The translations under genes were made by a program, and so were the position numbers. A DNA stretch of 64,000 nucleotides. It comes from Thermocoleostomius sinensis A174 (GTDB lineage: Bacteria > Cyanobacteriota > Cyanobacteriia > Elainellales > Elainellaceae). Of the stretch, positions 8,308 to 17,541 are shown piece by piece. Where the stretch lies: assembly GCF_026802175.1 (NCBI RefSeq), contig NZ_CP113797.1, positions 496,001-560,000 of the forward strand, in the 5' to 3' direction. Every line of letters begins with the position of its first letter. Position 1 is the stretch's first letter. Under the pieces are notes generated by a model that was given only the letters and a program-made list of their open reading frames with translations, was not told where the DNA came from and did no database searches.

Positions 8308-9210
8308 TCAGCGCAAAGCAAAGCGCCGCACCGCTAGTAAACTACCCAATAGTCCAACTGATCCGCCCAGTCCCAACAGTGCCAAAGGCAGTAGGATCGT
8401 TTCACGCGGTGTTAGTTGCATGCCGCTGGTTAAAAATTGAATGAATTCAGGCTGCTGCAACAGCAATTCTTCGAGAAAATGCTGAACCGCACGAATCAAT
8501 CCCCAGGAAATCAACGCACCAATTAGTCCCAGCGTTAACCCTTGCAGAATAAAAGGTAGATAAATCCAGGCTGACGTAGCTCCTACAAGTTGCATTACTT
8601 CGATTTCGCGCCGACGTGCCATCACAATTAGCCGAATTGTAGTGGTGATCACAGCGATCGCGGTCAGGCTCAAAATGCCAGTGATTACTAAACTCAGCCA
8701 ATTTAAGCCTTGGTTAAGCTGAGCGATGCGCTGTACGGCTTCATCCACATATTGCACAGCGTCAACGCCCTGTAATTGTTTGAGCTTCTCCGCTAGGACG
8801 GGTACGGCCTCAGGAGAATTAGCTTTAACCTTTAGCTCGTCTACTAAAGGGTTGCCATTCAGTTGCTCGGTTGCACCTTTGATATCTGACAAGCCCATTT
8901 CTCGCGTTAAGGTATTCCACGCTTCTTCTTTCGTTACCGGCGTCACTTCGATTGCGTCTGGTAGGGCTTGCACAAACGGCTGCAAATCCTTGGATTGGAC
9001 ACCTGTCTCTAGATACACCGAAACCTCTAGCTGGCTGCCAAATTGGTTCAATAGCTTGTCAAGTTGCCAAGAGGCTTGCAAACTTATACCAAACAAAAAT
9101 AGCAGCACCGTCACGGTACTCACCGCTGCCCAATTCATCCAGCCGCCTCGCTTCAACCCGACGAGCGCCTCTCGCAGCAGATAATCGATTTTAGTCAACA
9201 GCCGTAGCAC
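8308..9210 (-). CDS. ftsX: cell-division permease-like protein FtsX
   Basis: 300-residue inner-membrane protein with the FtsX layout: a short cytoplasmic N-terminus, TM1 (about 28-48), an extracytoplasmic domain (about 55-165) and three C-terminal TM segments (about 170-295). ARRREIEVMQLVGAT (about 198-212) is the conserved cytoplasmic loop after TM2. FtsX works with the ATPase FtsE to control septal peptidoglycan hydrolysis. ftsE is not beside it, unlike in E. coli. The start at 9210 gives a normal N-terminus (MLRLLTKIDYLLREAL). Confidence 0.92.
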   Translation of the reverse strand: MLRLLTKIDYLLREALVGLKRGGWMNWAAVSTVTVLLFLFGISLQASWQLDKLLNQFGSQLEVSVYLETGVQSKDLQPFVQALPDAIEVTPVTKEEAWNTLTREMGLSDIKGATEQLNGNPLVDELKVKANSPEAVPVLAEKLKQLQGVDAVQYVDEAVQRIAQLNQGLNWLSLVITGILSLTAIAVITTTIRLIVMARRREIEVMQLVGATSAWIYLPFILQGLTLGLIGALISWGLIRAVQHFLEELLLQQPEFIQFLTSGMQLTPRETILLPLALLGLGGSVGLLGSLLAVRRFALR

Positions 9211-9235
9211 TGGGTCTTCTCCTTCCTACTCAGCT

Positions 9236-9261
9236 TTTCTGCCTACTCTTTCTGCCTACTC
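9236..9261 (+). repeat. perfect 13-bp tandem duplication
   Basis: TTTCTGCCTACTC is repeated twice without a gap, in the divergent promoter region between ftsX and def. Confidence 0.85.
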
Positions 9262-9339
9262 ATAGACGAGCACAATTAACTATCATGGAATTAAGGAAAT
9301 TTGCTTCAGCATTCACGCTAGTTTGCCACAGACGAAATT

Positions 9340-9900
9340 ATGACAGCCCAAATTTTAGTTGAGAAGAAAAAATTAAAGAATCCTCCGTTACAGTTGCACT
9401 ACTTGGGCGATCGCGTCTTACGCCAGCCTGCTAAACGCATTTCCAAGGTTGATGACGACATTCGCAAACTAGCCAAGCAGATGCTGCAAACGATGTATAG
9501 CGAGGATGGCATTGGGTTGGCGGCTCCTCAAGTGGGGGTCCACAAGCAGCTTATTGTAGTGGATACTGACCCCGATGATGCAACTACACCTGCATTGGTT
9601 TTAATTAACCCAGTGATCACCAAGTTTGGTCAGGACATGTGTGTGGTCCAAGAAGGGTGTTTGAGCATCCCTAAAGTCTATCTCGATGTCACCCGTCCTG
9701 AAACGATTGAAGTGTCATACAAGGACGAAAATGGTCGCCCTCAAAAACGCACGGCAACAGGGCTACTTTCTCGTGTAATTCAGCACGAAATTGACCACCT
9801 CAACGGTGTTATGTTTGTCGATCGGGTTGATAACACGCTGGCTATGAACCAAGAATTGGTCAAGTATGGCTTTGCCGTAGATAGCGTTAAACCTATCTAG
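9340..9900 (+). CDS. def: peptide deformylase
   Basis: Removes the formyl group from the initiator methionine of new proteins. All three family motifs are present: GIGLAAPQVG (about 59-68), EGCLSIP (about 105-111) and QHEIDHLNG (about 148-156). The Cys of motif 2 and both His of motif 3 bind the catalytic metal, and the Glu of motif 3 is the base. 186 residues, normal length; the N-terminus has a Lys-rich extension of about 15 residues as in other cyanobacterial enzymes. It is transcribed divergently from ftsX. Confidence 0.95.
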   Translation: MTAQILVEKKKLKNPPLQLHYLGDRVLRQPAKRISKVDDDIRKLAKQMLQTMYSEDGIGLAAPQVGVHKQLIVVDTDPDDATTPALVLINPVITKFGQDMCVVQEGCLSIPKVYLDVTRPETIEVSYKDENGRPQKRTATGLLSRVIQHEIDHLNGVMFVDRVDNTLAMNQELVKYGFAVDSVKPI

Positions 9901-9967
9901 CTTTGGACTGGTTGAATTTTCCATACTTCCAGGTTCAGTTGAGTGTATAGAAATTGAGGTAGCTTTT

Positions 9968-10162
9968 GTGACTCCAAAGAGTGGCGTATTGTTAGGAGGG
10001 TCTTGTGTTACCGCGATCGCTGCGGTCGGCTCGATTTTTGAGCTATCGTCTGGTCATCCTCAACTCGGAGGGGTGGTGACGGGTATAATTTTAACGCTGG
10101 CGATTCCGTTGACTGTGATTTTATTCTATGCGGCTGTTCAAGATGCGAGGGCGAATCAGTAA
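9968..10162 (+). CDS. small two-helix membrane protein, unknown function
   Basis: 64 residues starting at GTG. Two hydrophobic segments (about 7-24 and 36-57, VVTGIILTLAIPLTVILFYA) are linked by a short polar turn; the tail is QDARANQ. I do not recognise the family. It lies 67 bases after def and 60 bases before the FHA-PrsW gene on the same strand, so the three may be one unit. The membrane pattern makes it more than a chance frame, but the start is unsure and no clear ribosome site is visible. Confidence 0.55.
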   Translation: MTPKSGVLLGGSCVTAIAAVGSIFELSSGHPQLGGVVTGIILTLAIPLTVILFYAAVQDARANQ

Positions 10163-10222
10163 AGCGTCAACCTGTCGTTATCTAGGTTTTTGGTTCCTTT
10201 TTTCATTACGGCATCCTCAACG

Positions 10223-11632
10223 ATGACCGGATCAAGCCCCCGATTTGCCGTCCTACGTTTAGTTCCTCCACCCGGTGGAGCAGCCCTCTCGCTTGAGTTT
10301 TACCCGCTAATGCCGTCCACGGCCGTATTAATCGGTCGTGATCCCCGCTGTCAAATTATTCTAGACTCACAATTTTATACGGGTGTATCGCGGCAACATG
10401 CTCAGGTCGCCCCGTCATCTACTTCACCGTCAGGGTGGCAAGTTTGTGATCTCAACAGTGCTAACGGCACCTATGTCAACGATCGCCGCATCTACGGGTG
10501 TCATGCCTTGCAATGGGGGGATTGCATCACCCTGGCGCAAGAGGGACCACGATTTATTTTTGAGGTGCAGTCGATCGATGCGGTCGCGTTGTCACCCGAT
10601 GGGGATACCGTTCCAGAGCAAGCGAATTTACCCAGTCCCGCTGTTCTTTCGGGCATTCAACCACCTCACCCCAACCCAGGAACAGTTGCTCAGTCCGATG
10701 CTGTCACGTTCAGCCAACTGTTTCCTATCATTTCTACCGGTCGGGATCTGAAGCGCAAAGCTTATCTCGTTCCCGGCATGATTACGGTAGTGTTCGTGGT
10801 GCTGATGTTTGTCACCAATGGATCGCCTCAATGGTTCAATCCGCTGCTGGCTGCCTATATTGCCGGAGGAGCCTACTATTTTGTCTATCAGCTTTGCGGC
10901 AAACGCAAACCTTGGTGGGTATTGATAAGTTCGGCGCTGATGACAGCATTTTTGTTGCTGAGTCCAGTGTTGCTGATGTTTATTTTTGTGTTTCGAGGAA
11001 TTCTACCGGGCACAATTCCCGATGATCCAGCAACTGTAGGGCTTGGCGTGTTTTTCATCAATATGTTCTTCGGCGCAGGGCTGATGGAGGAGCTGCTCAA
11101 GGCGGTGCCAGTGCTGCTGGCTTATTACATTGGGCGAAAAGTGCGATCGTCTCCCCTGCGTGAACAGATTGGCGTTTGGGAACCGCTGGACGGCATTTTG
11201 TTAGGAACCGCTTCGGCAGTTGGATTTACGCTGCTGGAAACCTTGGGGCAGTATGTCCCGTCTGTTATTAGCGATGTGACGCTACAAGCTGGACCAGAAG
11301 CTGGGCAGTTGGGGCAATTATTGGGGTTGCAACTGTTAATCCCCCGGATTCTTGGCTCTATTTCTGGACATATGGCCTACAGCGGCTACTTCGGCTATTT
11401 CATTGGGTTGAGTGTCTTAAAGCCATCAAAGCGGTGGCAGATTTTGGGAATCGGCTACTTGACCGCAGCAATTCTCCACACTTTGTGGAATACAACCGGA
11501 GCCATTAACATTTTGGTACTAGCGGCCGTGGGAATGATTTCCTATGCGTTCCTGGCCGCCGCTATCCTTAAAGCGAGGGCTTTATCTCCAACCCGACGAG
11601 AGAACTTTGCGACGCGCTTAGACGTGCGCTAG
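10223..11632 (+). CDS. FHA domain fused to PrsW-family intramembrane protease
   Basis: 469 residues. The N-terminal FHA domain (about 30-115) shows IGRDPRCQIIL, VSRQHAQV and NSANGTYVNDRRI, the usual phosphothreonine-binding signature. A linker leads to a membrane region with about eight helices carrying PrsW motifs: MEELLKAVPVLL (Glu289-Glu290), EPLDGILLGTASAVGFTLLE, SGHMAYSGYFGYFIG and a late ILHTLWNTTG. In Bacillus, PrsW cleaves the anti-sigma factor RsiW. Here an FHA module would let the protease read Thr phosphorylation, which is an inference. ATG 10223 is chosen; a TTG 33 bases upstream is also in frame. A terminator hairpin lies just beyond the stop. Confidence 0.85.
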   Translation: MTGSSPRFAVLRLVPPPGGAALSLEFYPLMPSTAVLIGRDPRCQIILDSQFYTGVSRQHAQVAPSSTSPSGWQVCDLNSANGTYVNDRRIYGCHALQWGDCITLAQEGPRFIFEVQSIDAVALSPDGDTVPEQANLPSPAVLSGIQPPHPNPGTVAQSDAVTFSQLFPIISTGRDLKRKAYLVPGMITVVFVVLMFVTNGSPQWFNPLLAAYIAGGAYYFVYQLCGKRKPWWVLISSALMTAFLLLSPVLLMFIFVFRGILPGTIPDDPATVGLGVFFINMFFGAGLMEELLKAVPVLLAYYIGRKVRSSPLREQIGVWEPLDGILLGTASAVGFTLLETLGQYVPSVISDVTLQAGPEAGQLGQLLGLQLLIPRILGSISGHMAYSGYFGYFIGLSVLKPSKRWQILGIGYLTAAILHTLWNTTGAINILVLAAVGMISYAFLAAAILKARALSPTRRENFATRLDVR

Positions 11633-11660
11633 ACAATGCTCTCTGGAAAAAACTAGCAAG

Positions 11661-11687
11661 GAAAGCAGGCTACTGTTACCTGCTTTC
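11661..11687 (-). terminator. terminator hairpin between convergent genes
   Basis: A perfect 9-bp stem, GAAAGCAGG (11661-11669) and CCTGCTTTC (11679-11687), with a 9-base loop. Read leftward it is followed within a dozen bases by TTTTTT, so it best serves the minus-strand gene, whose stop codon overlaps it. It may slow rightward transcripts too. Confidence 0.65.
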
Positions 11688-12313
11688 TATGACAGATCAG
11701 TCGCGTCAGATGTGACATGGGCGAGGGCATAGCGAGCAATGGCCAAGCTGAGGCGAGCCTGTTCCACTTCTGAAAGGTTTTCCCACGCTACAGTGCGAAT
11801 CTCGTCGATCGTTGATTCCATTGTGCTGGGTTCTGGGGCACGCATCGCAAACGCCAGTGGACGGGCGAATACTTGCAGATCGTCTTCACCCCAAGTCGGC
11901 AAACAACCCTGAACGCACTGCACCAACTGCTCGGCCAGCGTCAAGTTTTTCACAGCCACTTGCTGAGCCTGCTGAGCAATATGGGTTAGTAGTTGCTTAG
12001 GAGCACGAGCAGCAAAGCGCTGATGCAGGAAGCTACTTAAGGCATCGAGACTGACAACCGGAGTTGGGGTGGTCAAGGTAGACCAAAGCTCGTCGAACCG
12101 CTGAGACAATTGGTGCCCTTGCTGCTCTAACTCATCAATTGACCAGCCCACTGCCAACATCTCTTGCTCCAAGGCGGAAAAATAAGCCTCGGCTTCAGGC
12201 TCGATCGGATTGAAGGGATACACAACAGGTTCTTCCAAAATAAATTGCAGCAACTCTAATTCAGCCTGAGCTTGAAAGGGAGGAACAAGAGAGTGATTGG
12301 GGTGGTTAGTCAT
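11687..12313 (-). CDS. conserved protein of unknown function, partner of the CHAT-FHA gene
   Basis: 208 soluble, acidic, Leu/Ala/Gln-rich residues, predicted mainly helical (for example LLQFILEEPVVYPFNP near the start, then several amphipathic helices). I do not recognise a domain. ATG 12313 is preferred because AGGAG lies just upstream; the frame could extend 16 codons further. It follows the CHAT-FHA gene by 109 bases on the same strand, so it may be co-expressed and be a substrate, regulator or partner of that protein. No membrane segment or signal peptide is seen. Confidence 0.7.
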   Translation of the reverse strand: MTNHPNHSLVPPFQAQAELELLQFILEEPVVYPFNPIEPEAEAYFSALEQEMLAVGWSIDELEQQGHQLSQRFDELWSTLTTPTPVVSLDALSSFLHQRFAARAPKQLLTHIAQQAQQVAVKNLTLAEQLVQCVQGCLPTWGEDDLQVFARPLAFAMRAPEPSTMESTIDEIRTVAWENLSEVEQARLSLAIARYALAHVTSDATDLS

Positions 12314-12422
12314 TGATACTTCTCCTCGAAACGAAGTGAACTTAACCTCATTGCTTGACATTCATAGCTACAACTGCATTCCAGCCAGTTCCGTAATTGG
12401 CTATTGTCTCTTTTTAAATTTC

Positions 12423-14054
12423 TCAGTTTTGATGTTGAGCATTTGCGCCTTCCACTACAAACTCTAGAGCTTGACTGCGCAAATCTCCAAATTTTAACTG
12501 AGTTTGCGAGACGATCGGCACTTCTTGTCGATGCACTCGAAACCAGCCCTCGCGCCCCAACACCCAAGTTCCATAGCGGGAGACATCGCGCAATAGATAG
12601 GTTGATTCGCTGCCGCCGTTCGGCGAGGTATCGCGGTAGAAAATTTCAGCATGATCCCGTGACACTTCCGGGCGTTGCAACACCACGTCATTGCGTTCGC
12701 CTCGTCCTACGCGCAAAACCCCACCCCGTACTGGCCAAACCCGGGGTGGCGTTGTCAACGAGCGCAGGTAAGCCGGGGGATTGCGCCCCAACCAACTGAC
12801 CGACGGATCGGGAATTTCGGTTACACCTTCCGCTAACGGTCGCAGCAGTTCGCCGTTGAATTCCGGGTGCATATAGAGTACAGGCAATGTCCAAGCGGGT
12901 TGATTGAAGCGATAGAGGGTCAAAAGCTGCTGGCGAGCAATGGCTACGGCTTCGTCGATCGGCGAGCGTTGGGCCAAGGCTTGAGCCAAGGCCTGAATAA
13001 AGCTGACGGCTTCATGATTGGCAATGCGATCGCGCATTCCCAGCACCGCTGGCACACCATGATGGATCAACACCTCAGCTAGGCTGCTGCGGGGAATAGC
13101 CTGCGAGCCTTGATGATCGGACTGGGCGCCCCAACAGGCGTTGAATACTGCCAGTTTCACCTGACAGCGCACCAACACCTGTGCTAATTCAGTACCATTA
13201 ATGCGGGCATCGGGGCACAAGTAGAGCAACCCTCCATCGGCGGCCGGTACACCGTGCCCTTCGTAAATCAAGACATTATAATTTCCACGTTCCAACGACG
13301 CAATTAATTCAGCGGGAGTGGGCTGAACTAAGGTCGTAACATGGCAGGGAGCTAGCATTCCAGTATAGCGCGGATCGCCCTCGGCCGCTTGTTCCAGTAG
13401 TCTCGCCAATGCGGCAGCCTCGCCTTCTAAATTGAGGCTACCTGATCCCACCAGCGATCGACTCGAGTCGGTTTCTGAGTCTTCGCCCAGCACCAGCAAA
13501 ATATTCAACGCTTGTTCAGAGCGCAGATGGGGTAGACGATCGACATCACTGGTAGTACGACTGAACAGAATTTGCTGCTTATTCAGCGATACGGCCTGTT
13601 TTGCATATTTGGATTGCATGATCTCCCAAGGCAGATCAATCAGTTCCGGATCGCGAATTTCTAGCCGCAGCCGTAACGGTCGCGATTGCCCGATAGCAAT
13701 TCCCTGACTTTGGTTAAAGCTTGTCAAAATTGGACCATCAAACAACCACTGCCAGAGATTGACTCCCAAGTGCTGCATGACGCGCCCCGTATAGTTTTTC
13801 GGTTGCCCGTCTGCTTCGGTTTCTTCCAGTGGCAAGGACGGAGAAATACTGGGCATTTCGGACAGGCGATGGGGAGCAAAGAAACTTTGCCAAAGGTGCC
13901 ATGCCTGCGTCAGTGATTCCGTCCACATACAATCGTGGTGAACATAGCCCCCCGCATAGGGAGCTTGCAACACCCAAATCGCGTAGTGTTGCGGCTCAAT
14001 GGTTTTGAGGCGATCGATAGCCAGACTTAGGCAAGGAGTATCAGACGGAGGCAT
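12423..14054 (-). CDS. CHAT-domain caspase-like protease with C-terminal FHA domain
   Basis: 543 residues. The CHAT domain (about 185-400) has the caspase-type dyad: His267 in IYEGHG and Cys307 in VFNACWG, followed by IHHGVPAVLGMRD. A C-terminal FHA domain (about 440-535) shows LRVGRGERNDVVLQ, VSRDHAEIFYRD and SRYGTWV, so it should bind phosphothreonine peptides. The N-terminal 180 residues include an immunoglobulin-like stretch (PLRLRLEIRDPELIDLPWEIM) common in front of cyanobacterial CHAT domains. CHAT proteases act in programmed proteolysis and some defence systems; here no toxin, gasdermin or nuclease gene is adjacent. Confidence 0.88.
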   Translation of the reverse strand: MPPSDTPCLSLAIDRLKTIEPQHYAIWVLQAPYAGGYVHHDCMWTESLTQAWHLWQSFFAPHRLSEMPSISPSLPLEETEADGQPKNYTGRVMQHLGVNLWQWLFDGPILTSFNQSQGIAIGQSRPLRLRLEIRDPELIDLPWEIMQSKYAKQAVSLNKQQILFSRTTSDVDRLPHLRSEQALNILLVLGEDSETDSSRSLVGSGSLNLEGEAAALARLLEQAAEGDPRYTGMLAPCHVTTLVQPTPAELIASLERGNYNVLIYEGHGVPAADGGLLYLCPDARINGTELAQVLVRCQVKLAVFNACWGAQSDHQGSQAIPRSSLAEVLIHHGVPAVLGMRDRIANHEAVSFIQALAQALAQRSPIDEAVAIARQQLLTLYRFNQPAWTLPVLYMHPEFNGELLRPLAEGVTEIPDPSVSWLGRNPPAYLRSLTTPPRVWPVRGGVLRVGRGERNDVVLQRPEVSRDHAEIFYRDTSPNGGSESTYLLRDVSRYGTWVLGREGWFRVHRQEVPIVSQTQLKFGDLRSQALEFVVEGANAQHQN

Positions 14055-14378
14055 TTATATCTTTACAAAGAGTCTAAACACACCAGCTTGCACTGATTGG
14101 GTTCATTCATATCAGTCTATCCGGTAAGCGGTGTGGGAAGTAAGGCAAAACCGAAAGGAGAGCCAGAGATAGTAGCAATTAACGGAGGACTAGGGCGTTA
14201 CGGATAGTTCAAACCAGCCAAGTAGCGAGTTGCGCTGTTTTTTCTAAACCAGCGTTAATTAACATTACAAACTACTGCCATCAACAAATCAGGCTGTGAA
14301 GTGAGCACTGCCCACTTTGCGGAAACCTATTGATTGGGTTGAGGTTTGTGGAGAAACATAAGTGAGGGAATCCTTGAG
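14055..14378. other. intergenic region
   Basis: Lies between two leftward genes (CHAT-FHA and the flavoprotein). I see no supportable gene, RNA or strong hairpin. It should contain the promoter of the CHAT-FHA gene. Confidence 0.5.
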
Positions 14379-15518
14379 TTAGGAAGTCAGTGAACGATCG
14401 ATCGTCGTTAACATATTTGCAAACAGTTGACTCGTATTTATTGTGGCACTTTCCTTAGCAGAACTTGTTGCGTTAGGAGAGGAAGTTTCTAAATAGTGAA
14501 CAGCCTGAGCCGCACAGGACATGCCCGATTGCAACGCCGCTTCTAGGTTTGCACCACCGCACCAATCCCCCCCACAAATTAAAGGCAGCGGTGCATCAGT
14601 GTGTAATAGCGGTTGAGAATAGGGGTGCGTCACAAAGGCATAGCGCCAGCGATGTATCTGTAGATCGGTGGGAACTGCTTGCCATGACAGAATCTCAGCC
14701 GCCCGCCCTAGCATCTGTTGCCCCACCGATCGCAAATCTGATGATTCCAGATGTGTATGAGCAAATGCCGCTGTGCTTTGCAAGATGACAGTCGTTTGCT
14801 GAGGCTGACGTTGTTTGCGGCTGTCAATTGCAATCCAAGCCAACTCTGCATCTTCCGAACATTCAATCGCAGGATAGAGCCAGTTCGTGTTGTCAGTATC
14901 AGCAGTAGCAAAGGTGGCGATCGTGGTCATACAAGGAGCAAACATCACCGATCGCAAGGCTGCAATGAAATCAGGGGGTAATTCCTGTGTCGCCAACGGT
15001 GCCAGCAACGCCAGGGCTTGGGGAGCCGGAATTGTCACTACCACTACTTTGGCAGGCGGTAGGGCTGGAGATGCTGACAGATTGGAGTTGAGGGATAGTT
15101 GCCAAGTGCGATCGGGCATGGGGGTGATGGCGGTAACGCGCTGATGGCGACAAATCGCAAGAGACTGTCCTAAGAATTTAGCCACCGAAGTCAACCCATC
15201 ACGAGCGGCATAACGCGGGTGGTCGTCTTCTGAAGGAACCAGATTCCCGGCTGGTGTCAGAGCATAGATTCGCTCTGTCCATACATGTAGCAACCCTAGT
15301 GCTTCCAGAGTTTGAATGAGCGATCGGGTCAGTTCGCCTTGCTCTTCGAGACAACGCACCCCATGATCGGCATGAGTTTGTGCCAACCGGCGAGTAGCCA
15401 AGCGACCGCCCAAACCCCGCGATTTTTCCACCACTAGCACGTTATAGCCCCACTGCTGCAACTGTTGGGCACAGGTTAAGCCTGCCACTCCTGCCCCAAT
15501 CACGATCACATCGATCAT
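14379..15518 (-). CDS. renalase-like FAD-dependent amine oxidase family protein
   Basis: 379 residues. N-terminal dinucleotide-binding motif VIVIGAGVAGLTCAQQL followed by VVEKSRGLGGRLATRR, the signature of renalase-like flavoproteins. A late GGDWCGGANLEAALQSG (about 317-333) is the second FAD contact. In bacteria, renalases oxidise misreduced dihydro-NAD(P) isomers; other members are of unknown use, so the substrate is not assigned. The C-terminal 45 residues are Ser/Thr-rich and look disordered. ATG 15518 matches the family start. Confidence 0.82.
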   Translation of the reverse strand: MIDVIVIGAGVAGLTCAQQLQQWGYNVLVVEKSRGLGGRLATRRLAQTHADHGVRCLEEQGELTRSLIQTLEALGLLHVWTERIYALTPAGNLVPSEDDHPRYAARDGLTSVAKFLGQSLAICRHQRVTAITPMPDRTWQLSLNSNLSASPALPPAKVVVVTIPAPQALALLAPLATQELPPDFIAALRSVMFAPCMTTIATFATADTDNTNWLYPAIECSEDAELAWIAIDSRKQRQPQQTTVILQSTAAFAHTHLESSDLRSVGQQMLGRAAEILSWQAVPTDLQIHRWRYAFVTHPYSQPLLHTDAPLPLICGGDWCGGANLEAALQSGMSCAAQAVHYLETSSPNATSSAKESATINTSQLFANMLTTIDRSLTS

Positions 15519-15723
15519 GGTTCCATTTCCTAATTTGCTAAGCGAATAGATTTGCGCAAAAACTCAACCCTAGATGATTTCACATTCTGTAGAATATTGA
15601 ACAGCAGGACACAGGTTCAACGCTGCAAACTCTATTTTTTGGTCAGAATTTTATGTAGCCAGATTGATTCTGCCCAGCTTTGACTCAGCGCTGTTGAAAT
15701 GGTAAAAGTCTAACCTTGTAGCG

Positions 15724-16578
15724 GTGGAGGCACACACATTGGACGAACTAAGAGCCGTCTTGGAACTGGCAACGGATGAGGAGTTACGACTGTTAACCGA
15801 GATTCTGTTCCGCCGCAAATTTAATCCGCTGGACTATGTTTGCACACCCGAACCTCTAAGTATTCAAAGTCAAGATCGCCAAACTTGGATTGACTCTCTG
15901 GAAGAGCGGTTTCGCTTTTTGGCGGCTGATGGAGTGACCGTGCTGTGCGGTAAAACCAATCAGGTCAGCTATCGACAAATTTTGCTGCGGGTTTGCCGCT
16001 ATCTCAAAATCCCTTACAATCAAGCGCTGACCACGGCTGAAATTGAAGCTGAAATTTTCCTGCATTTGCTCGATCGAGCGTGGCGACGGTTACCTGCGTC
16101 GGAACAACAGACCTTGACGGGCGAGTTGCAGCGGGCCTTGTCCGAGTCGGAGTTGACCAGTCATTTGCCTGTGTCTCGCTCGAGTGACCCGGTGGGACTG
16201 TTGCTGAAGGGTGGCAGTGCCTTGGCGGTTACGTCGGTGGTGCGACCGCTGATTTTGCAGTTATTGTCGCGTCAGTTTGCCATGCACGCAGCCAAGTACC
16301 AAATCACGAAGCAAGCGTTGCAAGGAGGGGCGACGATCGCCACACAAATTCAAGGACGCACCTTGCTGCACACTACCTATCGCAGTATGTCTCTTAGTGC
16401 GGCTCGGTATGGCGCCGTGCGTAGTTTATTTGCGGTGGTGGGACCGGCAATGTGGGCTTGGTTTCTTGCCGATCTAGGCTGGCGAGCGATCGCCACCAAC
16501 TATGGGCGCGTCATTCCGGTGATTTTCACCTTGGCGCAAATTCGCTTAACTCGTGCCGAGTGTTTTGGCCCGGCTTGA
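15724..16578 (+). CDS. YaaW family protein
   Basis: 284 residues starting at GTG. The segment ILLRVCRYLKIPYNQALTTA followed by EIEAEIFLHLLDRAWRRLP aligns by eye with E. coli YaaW (ubiquinol-cytochrome c chaperone-like/DUF3944 group). The N-terminus DELRAVLELATDEELRLLTEIL also fits. The second half is Ala/Gly/Leu-rich with possible membrane-associated helices (about 225-275, VGPAMWAWFLADLGWRAIA). Function is unknown. It ends 41 bases before the J-protein gene on the same strand. Confidence 0.75.
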   Translation: MEAHTLDELRAVLELATDEELRLLTEILFRRKFNPLDYVCTPEPLSIQSQDRQTWIDSLEERFRFLAADGVTVLCGKTNQVSYRQILLRVCRYLKIPYNQALTTAEIEAEIFLHLLDRAWRRLPASEQQTLTGELQRALSESELTSHLPVSRSSDPVGLLLKGGSALAVTSVVRPLILQLLSRQFAMHAAKYQITKQALQGGATIATQIQGRTLLHTTYRSMSLSAARYGAVRSLFAVVGPAMWAWFLADLGWRAIATNYGRVIPVIFTLAQIRLTRAECFGPA

Positions 16579-16619
16579 GAAAGATAAGAAAAGGAGATTT
16601 CACGCTGATTGGAGGTCGC

Positions 16620-17165
16620 ATGTCAGAGGCAAAACCCGCTCCGACATTTTACGATCTGCTGAATTTACATCCGTCTGCTTCGCCGCAGGAGATCCGCCGA
16701 TCGTACCGAGAGTTAAGCAAGCTCTACCATCCCGATACGACCGAGTTGCCCACCGCCGTAGCCACGGTGAAATTCCAACAATTAAATGAAGCCTATGCTA
16801 CCCTCAGCAGTCCCGAGCGCCGCTTTGCCTATGACCTCAAGATTGGCTATTCTCGGGTGTCAGTGATACAACCTCGGTTAGATCTGAATCGCCCGGTATC
16901 AGAGTCGCGCAAGTATCGTTCAACGGCCTACCTTGATCCCACCGATCGCCCCCTCTCCCCCGGAGAACTGTTTGCCCTGTTGATGATTGGGGTAGCGTTT
17001 TTGGCTTGTGTGGCACTGGTGATTTTCCTGAGCATCACCGGAGATGCCTCTGCGTTTGAGCCACTTCAGTCACCTCAAGATGCCATTATGTATAACTTCT
17101 CACCACCATCTACCGAGTTAGAGCTTACGCCTTCAGTTCTTGCCAAGCCAGTGCGTACCAAGTAG
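16620..17165 (+). CDS. membrane-anchored J-domain protein
   Basis: 181 residues with a J domain at 10-75: FYDLLNLHPSASPQEIRRSY, KLYHPDT (the HPD motif that stimulates DnaK) and FQQLNEAYATLSSPERRFAYD. A single TM helix follows at about 124-146 (LFALLMIGVAFLACVALVIF), with a short tail. There is no G/F-rich or zinc domain, so this is a class III co-chaperone that would recruit Hsp70 to a membrane. ATG 16620 is preceded by GGAGGT; the frame is open further upstream but overlaps the YaaW gene. Confidence 0.88.
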   Translation: MSEAKPAPTFYDLLNLHPSASPQEIRRSYRELSKLYHPDTTELPTAVATVKFQQLNEAYATLSSPERRFAYDLKIGYSRVSVIQPRLDLNRPVSESRKYRSTAYLDPTDRPLSPGELFALLMIGVAFLACVALVIFLSITGDASAFEPLQSPQDAIMYNFSPPSTELELTPSVLAKPVRTK

Positions 17166-17250
17166 GTCCTCGTCAGTCCTCTCAACGCGCTCTGCGAAAC
17201 TTGCGTAAAATAGGTAAAGCAACTGTTACTTTTCTTTATTCTCTCTTTGC

Positions 17251-17523
17251 ATGACACTTCCTCCGGCTGATACCCCGTTGTACAATCATCCCCTGCCCGA
17301 CATTGAACAGTGGTTGACTTTGAAGGGCTGTCAGCAAGACAAGGGCAATTTGCATCATTGGCACATTCAACAGTCAGACTGGGAAGCCGATCTGTGGCTA
17401 GAGATAGACTCGCTGACAGTGCGTTATCTCAAAGCAGGCGAGGGTGGGCAAGACATTCAGCGATCGTTTAAATATTCCCTCAGTCGTCAAGATTTAGAAA
17501 ACGTGATTTTCTCAGGCCCCTAA
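17251..17523 (+). CDS. DUF3143 family protein
   Basis: 90 residues, soluble. PPADTPLYNHPLPDIEQWL and the tail FKYSLSRQDLENVIFSGP are typical of this small cyanobacterial/plastid family of unknown function. In many cyanobacteria it follows a J-domain protein gene, as here, hinting at a shared role. It is followed within 20 bases by the DUF952 gene. Confidence 0.82.
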   Translation: MTLPPADTPLYNHPLPDIEQWLTLKGCQQDKGNLHHWHIQQSDWEADLWLEIDSLTVRYLKAGEGGQDIQRSFKYSLSRQDLENVIFSGP

Positions 17524-17541
17524 AACTTGTCTTCGGTATCG

